A stretch of DNA of 64,000 nucleotides from an uncultured Pelagibacteraceae bacterium. GTDB taxonomy: Bacteria; Pseudomonadota; Alphaproteobacteria; Pelagibacterales; Pelagibacteraceae. The notes under the pieces were generated by a model, which was not told where the DNA came from, did no database searches, and saw only the letters and a program-made list of their open reading frames with translations. The stretch spans positions 62,001 to 126,000 of the forward strand of contig CACOJM010000001.1 of NCBI GenBank assembly GCA_902627565.1, in the 5' to 3' direction. Position numbers and translations under genes: made by a program. Positions 10,473-20,914 of the stretch are shown piece by piece (the first letter of the stretch is position 1; the number at the start of each line of letters is the position of its first letter).

Positions 10473-11426
10473 ATGAATAATTTTCATAAACAAAATATTA
10501 CAAAAATAAAGGGTGATGCTTCATTTCGTGAATTTTATAGAAAGAAAAATCATAAATTTACATCAATTATTGTTAAAGCAAATAAAGAAAAAGAAAAAAA
10601 TCTCTTAATCTATGACTCAATTAATAGGATTTTAAATAAAAACAAAATTTTTGCTCCAAAACTTTATATTGAAAAATATAATAAAAATTACATAGAAATC
10701 CAAGATTTTGGTGATAAAACTTTTTATAGATTATTAAAAAAAAAAAATAATAAGTTTATATATTTTAAAAAAATAATCGAAATTTTAAACCAAATTCAAT
10801 CAATCAAAGATAGAAAAATAAAAAATTTTAAGAATAAAAATTATACATTACCTAAATATGACAAAAAGGTTTTAATTAAAGAGGCTAATTTGTTTTGTAA
10901 TTGGTACACTAAAAAAAAGTTATTAAGAAAAGATAAAATTATTTTTAATAGGGAATTTAAAAAGATTATAAAAAAATTAAGTCTTAGTCTTCAATTAAAG
11001 AACAATGTTTTTGTTCACAGGGATTTTCATGTATCTAATTTAATGTTAATCCAAAAAAAAATAGGAGTCTTAGATAGTCAAGATGCGCTAATTGGAAATA
11101 AGGCATATGATCTAGCATCATTAGTAGATGATGTAAGATTCAAAACATCTTATCCATTAAAAAAAAAAATTTATAATTATTATCTGAAAACAAATAAAAG
11201 AATCAATCAGAGTAAATTTAAAAATGATTTTGAAATATTATCTGTTCTAAGAAATTTAAAAATTATAGGAATATTTACAAGATTAGCAATCAGAGATAAT
11301 AAAAAAAATTATCAAAGATTAATCCCTCATGCATGGGAGCTGATTAATTTAAGAGTTAAGCATAATAAAATCTTCAAGGATCTTTTAGTTTTATTTGAAA
11401 AGTTTTTCAAAAAACAAATAGTATGA
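10473..11426 (+). CDS. Aminoglycoside phosphotransferase family kinase (AmgK-like)
   Basis: VHRDFHVSNLMLIQKKIGVLDSQDALIGNKAYDLASL kinase motif; between tsaE and a sugar nucleotidyltransferase. Confidence 0.82.
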   Translation: MNNFHKQNITKIKGDASFREFYRKKNHKFTSIIVKANKEKEKNLLIYDSINRILNKNKIFAPKLYIEKYNKNYIEIQDFGDKTFYRLLKKKNNKFIYFKKIIEILNQIQSIKDRKIKNFKNKNYTLPKYDKKVLIKEANLFCNWYTKKKLLRKDKIIFNREFKKIIKKLSLSLQLKNNVFVHRDFHVSNLMLIQKKIGVLDSQDALIGNKAYDLASLVDDVRFKTSYPLKKKIYNYYLKTNKRINQSKFKNDFEILSVLRNLKIIGIFTRLAIRDNKKNYQRLIPHAWELINLRVKHNKIFKDLLVLFEKFFKKQIV

Positions 11427-12109
11427 GAATTAAAACAGCATTAATATTATGTGCAGGTTTTGGAAGTAGACTGAACCCTGTAACGCAAGATATTCCCAAA
11501 CCACTTTTAAAATTAAAAAATATTACAATGTTAGAGAGATGTATTAATTTAATCATAAAATTAGGAGTTAAAAAAATATTTTTAAATACTTTTTATTTAG
11601 AGGAAAAAATTACTGAATTTTTAAGTGAAAAAAAATTTCCTATCAAAATTCAAATAATTAAGGATGGTGATCAAATTTTGAATACAGGCGGCGGTATCTT
11701 AAAAATGATTAACTCCTCATCCGAAAAGGATTTCTTAATCTTTAATCCTGATACACTTTGGGACGAAAGATATGTAAGTGAAATTTTAAAAATTCAAGAT
11801 TATTATTTTTCTAATAAATTGGATAATCTTCTTTTGCTCGTAAAAAAAAAATTAAGTTTTGATGAGAGATTGTCTGGAGATTTTGATCTTAAAAATAATT
11901 TGATTACAAAGGATAAGCAAGATTTTATTTTCATTGGGTGTCAAATTTTAAATAAGAATTTATTTCAAGGTTTCCAAGTTCAAAATTTTTCAATATCAGA
12001 AATATGGAATATTTTAATAAAAAAAAATAATTTAAATGGTATTGAAAGTTTAAATAAATTTTATCATTTAACAGATCTAAAAATTTTTAATAAACTAAGA
12101 GATCTTTAG
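11423..12109 (+). CDS. Sugar-1-phosphate nucleotidyltransferase (MurU-like)
   Basis: ALILCAGFGSRLNPVTQDIPKPLLKL signature; overlaps AmgK-like gene. Confidence 0.85.
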   Translation: MRIKTALILCAGFGSRLNPVTQDIPKPLLKLKNITMLERCINLIIKLGVKKIFLNTFYLEEKITEFLSEKKFPIKIQIIKDGDQILNTGGGILKMINSSSEKDFLIFNPDTLWDERYVSEILKIQDYYFSNKLDNLLLLVKKKLSFDERLSGDFDLKNNLITKDKQDFIFIGCQILNKNLFQGFQVQNFSISEIWNILIKKNNLNGIESLNKFYHLTDLKIFNKLRDL

Positions 12110-12800
12110 ATCTATCTTGATCAAGATATTCACAATTTGAAATATTATATTCATTATCCATTTTTAACATCAAAGGATTTCCTGTAGGAATTTCTAGTTT
12201 TGATATTTGCTCATCATCAAGATTAAATAAATATTTACATAATGCTCTAATCGAATTTCCATGAGCTGAAATTAAAACATTACTATTTATTAACTGTTTT
12301 TTGATATTGCTTTCATAAAACGTTACAACTCTTTTATAAGTATCCTTTAATGATTCTGTGTTTGGAATAATTTCCTTGGGTAACTCTTTGTATATATCTA
12401 TATTAATTGGGTGAAGAGGACTTTTTTTATCTAGAGGTTCTGGTCTTATATCCCATGATCTTCGGAATTCATGAATTTTTTTTTCACCAAGCTTTTTGCT
12501 AGTTTCCTCTTTATTTAATCCAGTAAGTGCACCGTAATGCCTTTCATTTAATTGCCAAGCTTCAGTAAATTTTTTTTTATCATTCAAAGTTTTTTGAATT
12601 ATTTTCAAAGTATTTTTAGCTCTTAATTGGAGAGAAGAATAATAGGTGTCTATATTTATTTTTTTCTCCCTGATCAATACACCTGCTTTTTCAGCCTCTA
12701 ATTTACCTTTATCTGTTAAATCAACATCCACCCAACCAGTGAATCTTTTTTCAAGATTCCAGGTACTTTGACCATGCCGAACTAAAATTAAAAAACTCAT
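12087..12800 (-). CDS. gpmA: 2,3-bisphosphoglycerate-dependent phosphoglycerate mutase
   Basis: LVRHGQSTWNLEKRFTGWVDVDLTDKG. Confidence 0.95.
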   Translation of the reverse strand: MSFLILVRHGQSTWNLEKRFTGWVDVDLTDKGKLEAEKAGVLIREKKINIDTYYSSLQLRAKNTLKIIQKTLNDKKKFTEAWQLNERHYGALTGLNKEETSKKLGEKKIHEFRRSWDIRPEPLDKKSPLHPINIDIYKELPKEIIPNTESLKDTYKRVVTFYESNIKKQLINSNVLISAHGNSIRALCKYLFNLDDEQISKLEIPTGNPLMLKMDNEYNISNCEYLDQDRSKDLLVY

Positions 12801-12845
12801 GTTGTTATTTCTAAATTAAATTTATAAATAAAACTATAAAATAAA

Positions 12846-13244
12846 ATGATAAATTTTTTTTCAAAATTTAAGATATTTTTTTATCTACTCAATTTAATCT
12901 TATTTATTTTGTATTTATTCCCTGGAAGTTTATTAGGATGTATCCTTTTTGATGATTGTAAAGTTCAACCTCAAATTACAAAAGATTTTTTTATTATTTC
13001 GACAAATCATTTTTATGCTTTTGGTTTGATTACTGTTTTAGGATATTTGACTTATGTTCATTCTAAAAAAATGAGACTTGTAATTCTATATCTTATTTCT
13101 TTAGCAGTTATACTTGAGGTTTTGCATCTTATCATTCCTGATAGAGCTTTTCAATTTCCTGATTTATTCGGAAATTTAGCAGGTATATTATTTGTAATTT
13201 ATATAAATATTATTATAAAAAAATATGAAATTTTTAAAAAATAA
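12846..13244 (+). CDS. VanZ-like small membrane protein
   Basis: 132 aa with several TM segments; LEVLHLIIPDRAFQFPDLFGNLAGI resembles VanZ family. Confidence 0.6.
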   Translation: MINFFSKFKIFFYLLNLILFILYLFPGSLLGCILFDDCKVQPQITKDFFIISTNHFYAFGLITVLGYLTYVHSKKMRLVILYLISLAVILEVLHLIIPDRAFQFPDLFGNLAGILFVIYINIIIKKYEIFKK

Positions 13245-13824
13245 ATTTCTTCTTTTATATATTTTCTTACTTTCGGCATGCTCATCAATCCCTGAAAATA
13301 CTTCAAACAGTTGCTCTATATTTAATGAAAGATATCTTTGGTATAAACACACCAAAAAAGTAGAACAAAAATGGGGAACTCCAATTTATGTCCAATTAGC
13401 AATCATAAAGATGGAGTCAGATTTTGACTGGCTAGCCAAACCTGCAAGAAAAAAGATTTTTAAAGTAATACCATATAAACGCCCCTCAAGTTCTTTTGGC
13501 TATTCACAAGCAATAAAAGGAACATGGGAGCAATATAAAAAAGAGACTGGAAATAAATTAGCAACAAGGGTTAGATTTAAAGATAGTGTTGATTTCATTG
13601 GTTGGTATACAAATAAAACAGAGTCTATATTAAAAATTTCTAAAGAGGATGCTTTCAAGCAATATTTAGCATATCATGAAGGTTGGGGTAATTATAAGCA
13701 CTATAAAAAAAATAAAAAAGTTATTAAGCTTGCTAAAAAAGTTGAAAAACAATCAAATATTTATAAGGAACAATTATTTAGATGTAAAAACTCTTTAAAC
13801 AAAAATAAATATATTATTTTTTAA
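13225..13824 (+). CDS. Putative lipoprotein with lytic transglycosylase-like (SLT) domain
   Basis: Lipobox LLSACSS; AIIKMESDFDWLAKPA catalytic-Glu-like motif, SFGYSQAIKGTW, YHEGWG. Confidence 0.75.
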   Translation: MKFLKNKFLLLYIFLLSACSSIPENTSNSCSIFNERYLWYKHTKKVEQKWGTPIYVQLAIIKMESDFDWLAKPARKKIFKVIPYKRPSSSFGYSQAIKGTWEQYKKETGNKLATRVRFKDSVDFIGWYTNKTESILKISKEDAFKQYLAYHEGWGNYKHYKKNKKVIKLAKKVEKQSNIYKEQLFRCKNSLNKNKYIIF

Positions 13825-16800
13825 AAAGCTCTTTTTTTAATTCTAAATCAACCACATCTATTCTTTTCGTATTTTTTGCTAAGGCTAAATACATTGATGG
13901 AGTAACATAAAGTGTAAAAAATGTTGATATTATCATTCCTCCTAAAATAGTTGAACCAACGGCAAGCCTTGAACCTTCTCCAGCTCCTGGACCAATATTT
14001 CCTATTACCAAAGGTAACATTGCGATCATTGTACTAAGTGACGTCATTATTATAGGCCTAAATCTAACTGAGCAAGCTTCTTTAACAGCTAAATCAATAT
14101 TTTTACCTGTAGTTCTGATTTGATTCGCATAATCTACAATAAGAATACTATTTTTCGTAGAAATACCTATTAAAATTATTAAAGCAATCTGAGAAAAAAT
14201 ATTAACTGAGCTATTTAGAAATAAAATAAATACTAATCCACCAAAAATTGCCAATGGTACAGTAAGAACAATTATAAAAGGATGAATAAAAGAGTTAAAG
14301 GTGGCTACCATCACTAAGTAGGCTGTAAGTAGAGCTAAAGCAAAAATTATAAATAGTTCATTACTTGTTTCTTTTAATTCCTCAGATTTGCCTTTCCATG
14401 TAATTTGATTTTCTGGGGCTAAATTTTTCATAACATCTTCAAAAAATTTAATTGCTTCGGTTAAAGTGTAATCCCCATTTATATTAGCAGAAATAGTTAC
14501 CGCCCTTTGACGGTTATATCTTGCTAGTTCTTTTGCTGCACCCTCTTCTTTAAAACTTACTAAATTTGCTAAAGAGATAAGTTTGTCATTAGTTTCAGAT
14601 CGTACAAATATTTTTGAAATACCCTCTTTATTTCTCCTGTCAGATAAGTATTGTTGAACAATAATGGGGTATTCTTTACCCATTTTATTAAATGTTGTTA
14701 TTTTTTTTCCACCATAAAGAGTCTCTAAAGTTTCACCTATAGATTTAGTCGAAATACCTAAATCTTTTGCTTTATTCTTATTTATTAATACTTTTACCTC
14801 TGGTTTATTTCGATTGTAATCAGACTCTATTCTTGAAAGATTTTTATTTGATCTAAGTTTTCGAATTATCTTTTTTTGAGTTTCTTCTAATTCCTCGTAT
14901 GTATTTCCATAAATGACCATTTGTACAGGTTTATTATAATTTGAAACTCTTATAGATTGAGGAGATATTGGAAAAGCTAAAGCTTGAGGAAGAGTAACAA
15001 TTTTTCCTATCGCTTCTCTCAAAACCTCTTGTTGACCTTTTTTTCTATTTTTCCAATCATCTAACAAAGCAATAATTATAAAACTATTATAAGAGTTTGC
15101 AGAATCTCCAAAACCTGGAACACGCATAATAAATCTTGAATATGGACTATTTTCTGCTTGAAGTAGAGGTATTAGTCTTGCTTCAACTTTTTGGGCTTGT
15201 TCTTGAGTATATTCAAAAGAACTCCCTTCATCCGTTGAACCTATGATCAAATATGCACCTCGATCTTCTTGAGGAAGCAGTTCTTTTTTTGAAAAACTAA
15301 ATAGTAATATAGACGCAATTATAATTAAAATTATAAAAATATTAATAGTTTTTATTTTATATACAATAACTTCCAGTGTCTCTTTATAAAAGTTGGCAAA
15401 GCTTAAGAATATTTTTTCAAATTTTTGTATAAAGATTTTTTTAGAAGTTTTTTTATTAAGAAATTTACTTGCAAGCATAGGAGACAAGGTTAATGCAACA
15501 AAAGATGATACAACTATTGAGAATGATAATGCAATTGCTGTTTCTCTAAACAATGTTCCAGAAATTCCCTCAATAAAAATAAGTGGAAGGAAAACTGCTA
15601 CCAATATTAATGTAGTAGCTATAATAGCAAACGAGATTTGTCTAGAACCTTTATAAGCAGCTACAAGAGGTGTTTCACCATTTTCAATCCTCCTATAGAT
15701 TGCATCAGTCATTATTACAGAATCGTCAGTAATAATTCCAATAGCTAATATAAAACTTAATAATACAAAAATATTTATTGATAAATCAAAAATATAAAGA
15801 CCTAAAAATGATGCTATTAAACTTACTGGTAGAGCAATAGCAGGTACTATTACAGCTTTTAGATTTCCTAGAAATAAATAAATTATTAAGACCACTAAAA
15901 TAAAAGCTATTAAAAGAGTTTTATAAACCTCACCAATAGCAGCCTCTATGTAATTTGCTCTATTAAAAGAGACTCTAAGATCTAATTCCTTTGGTAAAGA
16001 TTTCTTAACTTGAATTAATTTTTTTTTAATATTATTGGACAGCTCAACAGTGGAAGCTCCACTTCTAGCATAAATACCAATTCCAACTGTTTTTAAATTT
16101 ATTTGATCTTTTGTTTGAGCCTTGAAAAGAGTTTTTTCTGAAACAGGGCCAAATTCAATATTTGCTACATCAGATAGTAAAATTATTTTATTGCGCGTTT
16201 TCTTTATTGGAAGCTGTTTAATTGAGTCTATATCATTATATGATTTATCTAAATTTAGAGTTAAATCTATATTATCTGCTTCAAGAGTTCCAGCTGGAAG
16301 ACTTATATTCTCTCCTCGTATAGCTAACTCTACTTCTTTGATAGTAAGATCGTTAGCAGCAAGTTTAATTGGATCAACCCAAACTCTAATACTTAATTCT
16401 CTTAAACCTCCGACTAAAATTCTTCCAACATTTTTAATACTTGAAAATTGATCAACAAGGTATCTCTCAGCATAATCTCCTAGCTCAAGATCACTCCAAG
16501 TAGATGAAGATAATGACAACCACATTGTAGTTGTAAAACCGGCAGCTCTTTTTAGTATTTGAGGAGGATCTGACTCGGAGGGTAAGTTATCAACAACTCT
16601 TGCAACTCTTTCCCTTATATCATTAGCGGCGTTATCTAAATCAATATTATTTTCAAACTCAACATTTATTGTGCTTCTTCCATTTTCAGATTTAGAATCA
16701 ATATTCTTTATTCCCTCTGCTCCACCAATTACATCCTCAACAACTTGTGTCACCTCTTGATCTACAATAGATGCAGAGGCTGAAGTATAATTAACCTGAA

Positions 16801-16942
16801 CTTGAACAACAGGTGGCTGAATTCCATTCGGTAGCTCTCTAACAGGTAATTTCCAAAATACAAATAAACCAAAAATTATTAAGATAAGAGACATCACCCA
16901 AGAGACTGCCGGTCTTTTTATACTTAATTCAGTGATAAACAT
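13814..16942 (-). CDS. RND family efflux transporter permease (AcrB-like)
   Basis: 1042 aa; GIITDDSVIMTDAIYRRIENG, GISTKNSILIVDYANQ, canonical RND architecture. Confidence 0.95.
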   Translation of the reverse strand: MFITELSIKRPAVSWVMSLILIIFGLFVFWKLPVRELPNGIQPPVVQVQVNYTSASASIVDQEVTQVVEDVIGGAEGIKNIDSKSENGRSTINVEFENNIDLDNAANDIRERVARVVDNLPSESDPPQILKRAAGFTTTMWLSLSSSTWSDLELGDYAERYLVDQFSSIKNVGRILVGGLRELSIRVWVDPIKLAANDLTIKEVELAIRGENISLPAGTLEADNIDLTLNLDKSYNDIDSIKQLPIKKTRNKIILLSDVANIEFGPVSEKTLFKAQTKDQINLKTVGIGIYARSGASTVELSNNIKKKLIQVKKSLPKELDLRVSFNRANYIEAAIGEVYKTLLIAFILVVLIIYLFLGNLKAVIVPAIALPVSLIASFLGLYIFDLSINIFVLLSFILAIGIITDDSVIMTDAIYRRIENGETPLVAAYKGSRQISFAIIATTLILVAVFLPLIFIEGISGTLFRETAIALSFSIVVSSFVALTLSPMLASKFLNKKTSKKIFIQKFEKIFLSFANFYKETLEVIVYKIKTINIFIILIIIASILLFSFSKKELLPQEDRGAYLIIGSTDEGSSFEYTQEQAQKVEARLIPLLQAENSPYSRFIMRVPGFGDSANSYNSFIIIALLDDWKNRKKGQQEVLREAIGKIVTLPQALAFPISPQSIRVSNYNKPVQMVIYGNTYEELEETQKKIIRKLRSNKNLSRIESDYNRNKPEVKVLINKNKAKDLGISTKSIGETLETLYGGKKITTFNKMGKEYPIIVQQYLSDRRNKEGISKIFVRSETNDKLISLANLVSFKEEGAAKELARYNRQRAVTISANINGDYTLTEAIKFFEDVMKNLAPENQITWKGKSEELKETSNELFIIFALALLTAYLVMVATFNSFIHPFIIVLTVPLAIFGGLVFILFLNSSVNIFSQIALIILIGISTKNSILIVDYANQIRTTGKNIDLAVKEACSVRFRPIIMTSLSTMIAMLPLVIGNIGPGAGEGSRLAVGSTILGGMIISTFFTLYVTPSMYLALAKNTKRIDVVDLELKKELFKK

Positions 16943-17812
16943 TTATTTATTAATCGGTTTTATTTTTCCATTTGGGCGCACTTTTTTCAAACCCTCAGCC
17001 ACAACAATATCTCCTTCGTTAAGGCCAGTTATTATTTCAATACTTTTATTATTTCGTAGACCTGTTTCTATCTCTGTTTTGTTAGTAATATTTTCCTCAT
17101 TAACTTTGTAGACATACGATTTGTCTCCCTCTACCATCACACTTGTATCAGGTACACTTAACGAATTCCTTAAATTAAATTTGACACTTACTTCCAGCAA
17201 AGATCCTGAAATTAACTCTAAATCTGCATTTTTTATTTTGATACGACATAATAAGCTTCTAGTATCTGCGTTTATTCTACTGGAAACAAAATCTATTTTC
17301 CCTTGAAAAATTTTATTTCTAAAACTTGATAACCTAACTTCAACTGGAAGATCTTTTTTAATAGATGCAGAGTAATTTTCAGGGATCTTTATGTCTGAGT
17401 AAATAGTAGAGTTATCATCTAACGTAATTATAAAAATATTATTTGATACTAATATATCTTCTGTAAGCCCAGTGTATCCTAGAACTCCACTAAATGGTGC
17501 AATAATATCACCACTTTTTAATTTAATTAAGATTTCTCCTTTTTTAATGAAATTTTTCAATTTTAAATCTTCATAAAGGTCATCTTTTTTGATTTTAAAA
17601 GTTTCTGATCTCTTTGAAATAGCGGTACCAAAAGTTTCAATTTTTTCTGAGAATTCTTTATTGATAACTTTTGTAACTATTATTCCTGGCGGAGGTATTT
17701 TGCTAAATTTTTTTTTAAAATGATTACCAATCATTGTTCTTCCAATGACAACAGTAGCAATAATAAAAAAGAATATTAATATTATTGAAATAGTTTTTGT
17801 AGATCTCTTCAT
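16943..17812 (-). CDS. RND efflux periplasmic adaptor (membrane fusion protein)
   Basis: N-terminal TM, IIAPFSGVLGYTGLTEDILVS, directly upstream of the RND permease. Confidence 0.88.
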   Translation of the reverse strand: MKRSTKTISIILIFFFIIATVVIGRTMIGNHFKKKFSKIPPPGIIVTKVINKEFSEKIETFGTAISKRSETFKIKKDDLYEDLKLKNFIKKGEILIKLKSGDIIAPFSGVLGYTGLTEDILVSNNIFIITLDDNSTIYSDIKIPENYSASIKKDLPVEVRLSSFRNKIFQGKIDFVSSRINADTRSLLCRIKIKNADLELISGSLLEVSVKFNLRNSLSVPDTSVMVEGDKSYVYKVNEENITNKTEIETGLRNNKSIEIITGLNEGDIVVAEGLKKVRPNGKIKPINK

Positions 17813-17816
17813 TTTA

Positions 17817-18629
17817 TCAAATTATTCCGTATTCAGCCCAGGAGCCATCATAAATACAAGGACGATATTTATCATTTATCAAAGAATATGCTAGTGCTAA
17901 TACACTTGCGGTAATTCCTGATCCACATGAAAATACAAGATTTTGGTCAAGATCAAATTTTAGTGAATCAAATTTTTTTAAAATTTTATCTTTACTTATA
18001 AATGTGTGATCTTCATTAATTAATTCTGAATATGGCAAACAAAAAGAATTTTTTATTGATCCACTTCTCAGACCTTTTCTTGGTTCAGAAACCTTACCTT
18101 CAAATCTTTCTTTACTTCTGGCATCGATAACGTAAAATTTCTTTTTAACTATATTTTCATCTATTTGTTTTTTACTTTTAACGAGGTCTGTATTTTCTAT
18201 ACATGAGTATTTTGAAGTTTTAATAATGACTTCCTCATTATTTGTAATTTTGTTTTCTTTATTCCACTTTTTTAATCCCCCATTTAAAACATGAACCTTT
18301 TTTGGGTCATGCCCAAAATAGATAAAATTATACCAACAACGACAAGCACTTATTACATCTGAGTTATCATAGATAATTATCTTATCATTTTGACTAATTC
18401 CCATTTGGGATACTATTTTTTCCCAATCTTGCTTATCAGTGAGCATATGAGGAAGATTGGTATTTTTTTTTGAATTTTTATCTAAATCAAAAAAAATAGC
18501 GCCTGGAATATGATTTTTTTTATATTCCTCAAATCCATTTCTGTTTGTCTGAGGCATATGCCAAGAACAGTCAATTATTTTAACTTTATTAAGATTATCA
18601 AATAACCAGTCTGTTTCTACTAATGACAT
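17817..18629 (-). CDS. sseA: 3-mercaptopyruvate/thiosulfate sulfurtransferase
   Basis: Two rhodanese domains; active-site loop CGSGITASV. Confidence 0.92.
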   Translation of the reverse strand: MSLVETDWLFDNLNKVKIIDCSWHMPQTNRNGFEEYKKNHIPGAIFFDLDKNSKKNTNLPHMLTDKQDWEKIVSQMGISQNDKIIIYDNSDVISACRCWYNFIYFGHDPKKVHVLNGGLKKWNKENKITNNEEVIIKTSKYSCIENTDLVKSKKQIDENIVKKKFYVIDARSKERFEGKVSEPRKGLRSGSIKNSFCLPYSELINEDHTFISKDKILKKFDSLKFDLDQNLVFSCGSGITASVLALAYSLINDKYRPCIYDGSWAEYGII

Positions 18630-18630
18630 C

Positions 18631-19074
18631 TTATCTTTTTTCTAAATATTTTTGATGATATTCTTCTGCAGCACAATAGTTATTCAACAATGTAATTTTA
18701 GTTACAACCCTGCCGGACAGTTTTTTATTTGTTTCATTAAGCACTTTTTCAGCAATATTTTTTTGATTGTCATTTAAATAGAATATTTCACTTCTATACT
18801 GGGTTCCAAAATCTGGTCCTTGAGAATTTAAAGTTGTAGGGTCATGAATTTCAAAAAAAATATTCAGTATTTTTTCATATGAAATAATTTTTTCATCAAA
18901 ATCAAGTTTTACAACTTCAGCATGATTGGTATTTCCTGTGCAAACTTCTTTATATGTTGTTTTAGATGTATTTCCTCCACAGTAACCAACTTCGGTTTTG
19001 ATAATACCGTCAATATTGCTGAATTTAATTTCAGGTCCCCAAAAACATCCAAGAGCTAACACTGCTATTTCCAT
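18631..19074 (-). CDS. msrA: Peptide methionine sulfoxide reductase MsrA
   Basis: LALGCFWGPE active site, TEVGYCGG, GTQYRSEIFY, AEEYHQKYLEK. Confidence 0.96.
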   Translation of the reverse strand: MEIAVLALGCFWGPEIKFSNIDGIIKTEVGYCGGNTSKTTYKEVCTGNTNHAEVVKLDFDEKIISYEKILNIFFEIHDPTTLNSQGPDFGTQYRSEIFYLNDNQKNIAEKVLNETNKKLSGRVVTKITLLNNYCAAEEYHQKYLEKR

Positions 19075-19109
19075 TGATAATAACTTAAATTAATCTACAA
19101 ATTATTCAT

Positions 19110-19994
19110 ATGCTTAGTAAAAATCAATTGGGTTTTTTGTACATGTTTTTATCCATTTGTGCATTTTCTATAATGGATGTAATAGTTAAATGGTCTGTAG
19201 ATTATCCAATAGGTCAAGTTTTGTTCTTTAGAGGTTTTTTTGGCATTATTTTTTATTTTTTTGTAATTCCAAGAGATAGATTTCATAATTTTTATGTCAC
19301 TAAAAGAGCTGGATTACACTTTTTAAGATGTTTTTCCGGATTGATAGCTTTAGTAGCAATATTTATTGCTCTTAGGAGTTTGCCATTAGCAACAGTTGTA
19401 AGTATTTCTTTTGCAGCACCAATTTTTACAACAATTTTTTCAATTTTTTTATTGCATGAGAAGGTAGGTATATATAGATGGCTTGCAGTTATAATTGGAT
19501 TTATTGGTATTCTAGTTATTACCGAACCTGGGATAAGTTCTCTCAATATTTATTATATTTTTCCAATAATTTTTTGTTTAGGTCTCTCATATGTTGCAAT
19601 AGCGATAAGACAATTATCAACAACAGAACCGGTGTGGTTAATTTCATTTTATTTCTCTTTATCAATAACTTTACTAAGTTTTCTAACTATTCCTTATGGA
19701 TGGGTTATGCCAGATTTTAAAGATTTCTTAATTTTATCAATGATTGGAATTTTTGGTGGTGTTGCTAACTTATGGTTAGGACAATCGTATAAATACTCTG
19801 AAGTTTCATTAGTCACACCTTTAAAATATTTGGCGTTATTATTTGCAATTATATTTGGTTATTTCATTTGGAATGAAATACCAACAATTAAGACTTTATT
19901 TGGATCATTATTAGTTATCGTTTCAACAATGATAATTTTTAGAAGAGAAATTTATAATAAAAAACTTATTACATCAAAAACTGTTAATGACTAA
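19110..19994 (+). CDS. EamA/DMT superfamily transporter
   Basis: 294 aa, about 10 TM, two EamA repeats. Confidence 0.88.
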   Translation: MLSKNQLGFLYMFLSICAFSIMDVIVKWSVDYPIGQVLFFRGFFGIIFYFFVIPRDRFHNFYVTKRAGLHFLRCFSGLIALVAIFIALRSLPLATVVSISFAAPIFTTIFSIFLLHEKVGIYRWLAVIIGFIGILVITEPGISSLNIYYIFPIIFCLGLSYVAIAIRQLSTTEPVWLISFYFSLSITLLSFLTIPYGWVMPDFKDFLILSMIGIFGGVANLWLGQSYKYSEVSLVTPLKYLALLFAIIFGYFIWNEIPTIKTLFGSLLVIVSTMIIFRREIYNKKLITSKTVND

Positions 19995-20622
19995 AATTCC
20001 CAAGTATTGGAAAAAAGCTAAAAAGTATCTTTCAAAGAATGACAAAATTATGTCGGATCTGATTGATAAATATAAATCTCCGACTGAAACAATTCTCACA
20101 ACAAGAAAGGATATTTTTTATTCATTATGTAAAAGTATCATTGGCCAACAAATTAGTGTAGCAGCAGCTAATTCAATTTTCAAAAAATTTAGATTGATAT
20201 GCGATAATAAAATCAATGCCAAGAAAATTTTAAGATTAAAAAATTCTCAATTAAAAAAATGTGGACTGAGTAAGCAAAAGGTAAATGGTATTAAGAATTT
20301 AGCTTTAAAAATTTCAAATAAAACTTTTCAACCAAAATTAATTAGTAAAATGAATGATGAGGAGGCAATAGAATATCTTTCTAATTTAAAGCAAATTGGA
20401 AGATGGTCAGCTGAAATGATTTTATTATTTACTTATAATAGACCTGATATTTGGCCTATTCAGGATATTGGTCTATTGAGAGCAATATCAAAAAATTATA
20501 AAAAAAAATATTTGCCACCTGACAAGTTTGTGTCCCTATTACAAAAAAGATTTTCACCTTATTGTTCTGTAGCAACTTGGTATTTGTGGAGAAGTATAGA
20601 TCCTGAACCTATTCAGTACTAA
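19987..20622 (+). CDS. DNA-3-methyladenine glycosylase II (AlkA-type HhH-GPD)
   Basis: SLCKSIIGQQISVAAANSIFKKF, LKQIGRWSAEMILLF...WPIQDIGLLRA HhH-GPD motif. Confidence 0.88.
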   Translation: MTKIPKYWKKAKKYLSKNDKIMSDLIDKYKSPTETILTTRKDIFYSLCKSIIGQQISVAAANSIFKKFRLICDNKINAKKILRLKNSQLKKCGLSKQKVNGIKNLALKISNKTFQPKLISKMNDEEAIEYLSNLKQIGRWSAEMILLFTYNRPDIWPIQDIGLLRAISKNYKKKYLPPDKFVSLLQKRFSPYCSVATWYLWRSIDPEPIQY

Positions 20623-20908
20623 ATCCCTCAACAATTTGCATATGTCTTTTGGTTGTATCTTTTGCAAGACTCCATCCAGCTTGATATTCCTTTGAGTTAT
20701 GACATTCTACTGCTTTTTCATAACTAGGAAATTCCCAAATAACTGTTCTAACAAAATTATCTCCATCATAAGTTTCATGTTTTCCTCCTCTTACAAGAGG
20801 TTTGCCTCCAAAACTTTTTATAACAGGTGTAACTGTTTCTGCATATTTTTCTAAATTTTCTTGATTATCTATTTTAAAATATAGACTAATCCAGTAACCT
20901 TTTTTCAT
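20609..20908 (-). CDS. DUF1330 family protein
   Basis: 99 aa dimeric alpha-beta barrel pattern (KGYWISLYFKIDN..., FPSYEKAVECHNSKEYQ). Confidence 0.8.
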   Translation of the reverse strand: MKKGYWISLYFKIDNQENLEKYAETVTPVIKSFGGKPLVRGGKHETYDGDNFVRTVIWEFPSYEKAVECHNSKEYQAGWSLAKDTTKRHMQIVEGFSTE

Positions 20909-20914
20909 TTATAT

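Noticed and set aside
16122-16451. 109-aa plus-strand ORF inside the RND permease gene (also 15393-15656)
   Set aside because: Antisense shadow ORFs; no independent evidence.
19478-19720. 80-aa plus-strand and 84-aa minus-strand (19292-19546) ORFs inside the EamA transporter
   Set aside because: Overlap a well-supported transporter; spurious frames.
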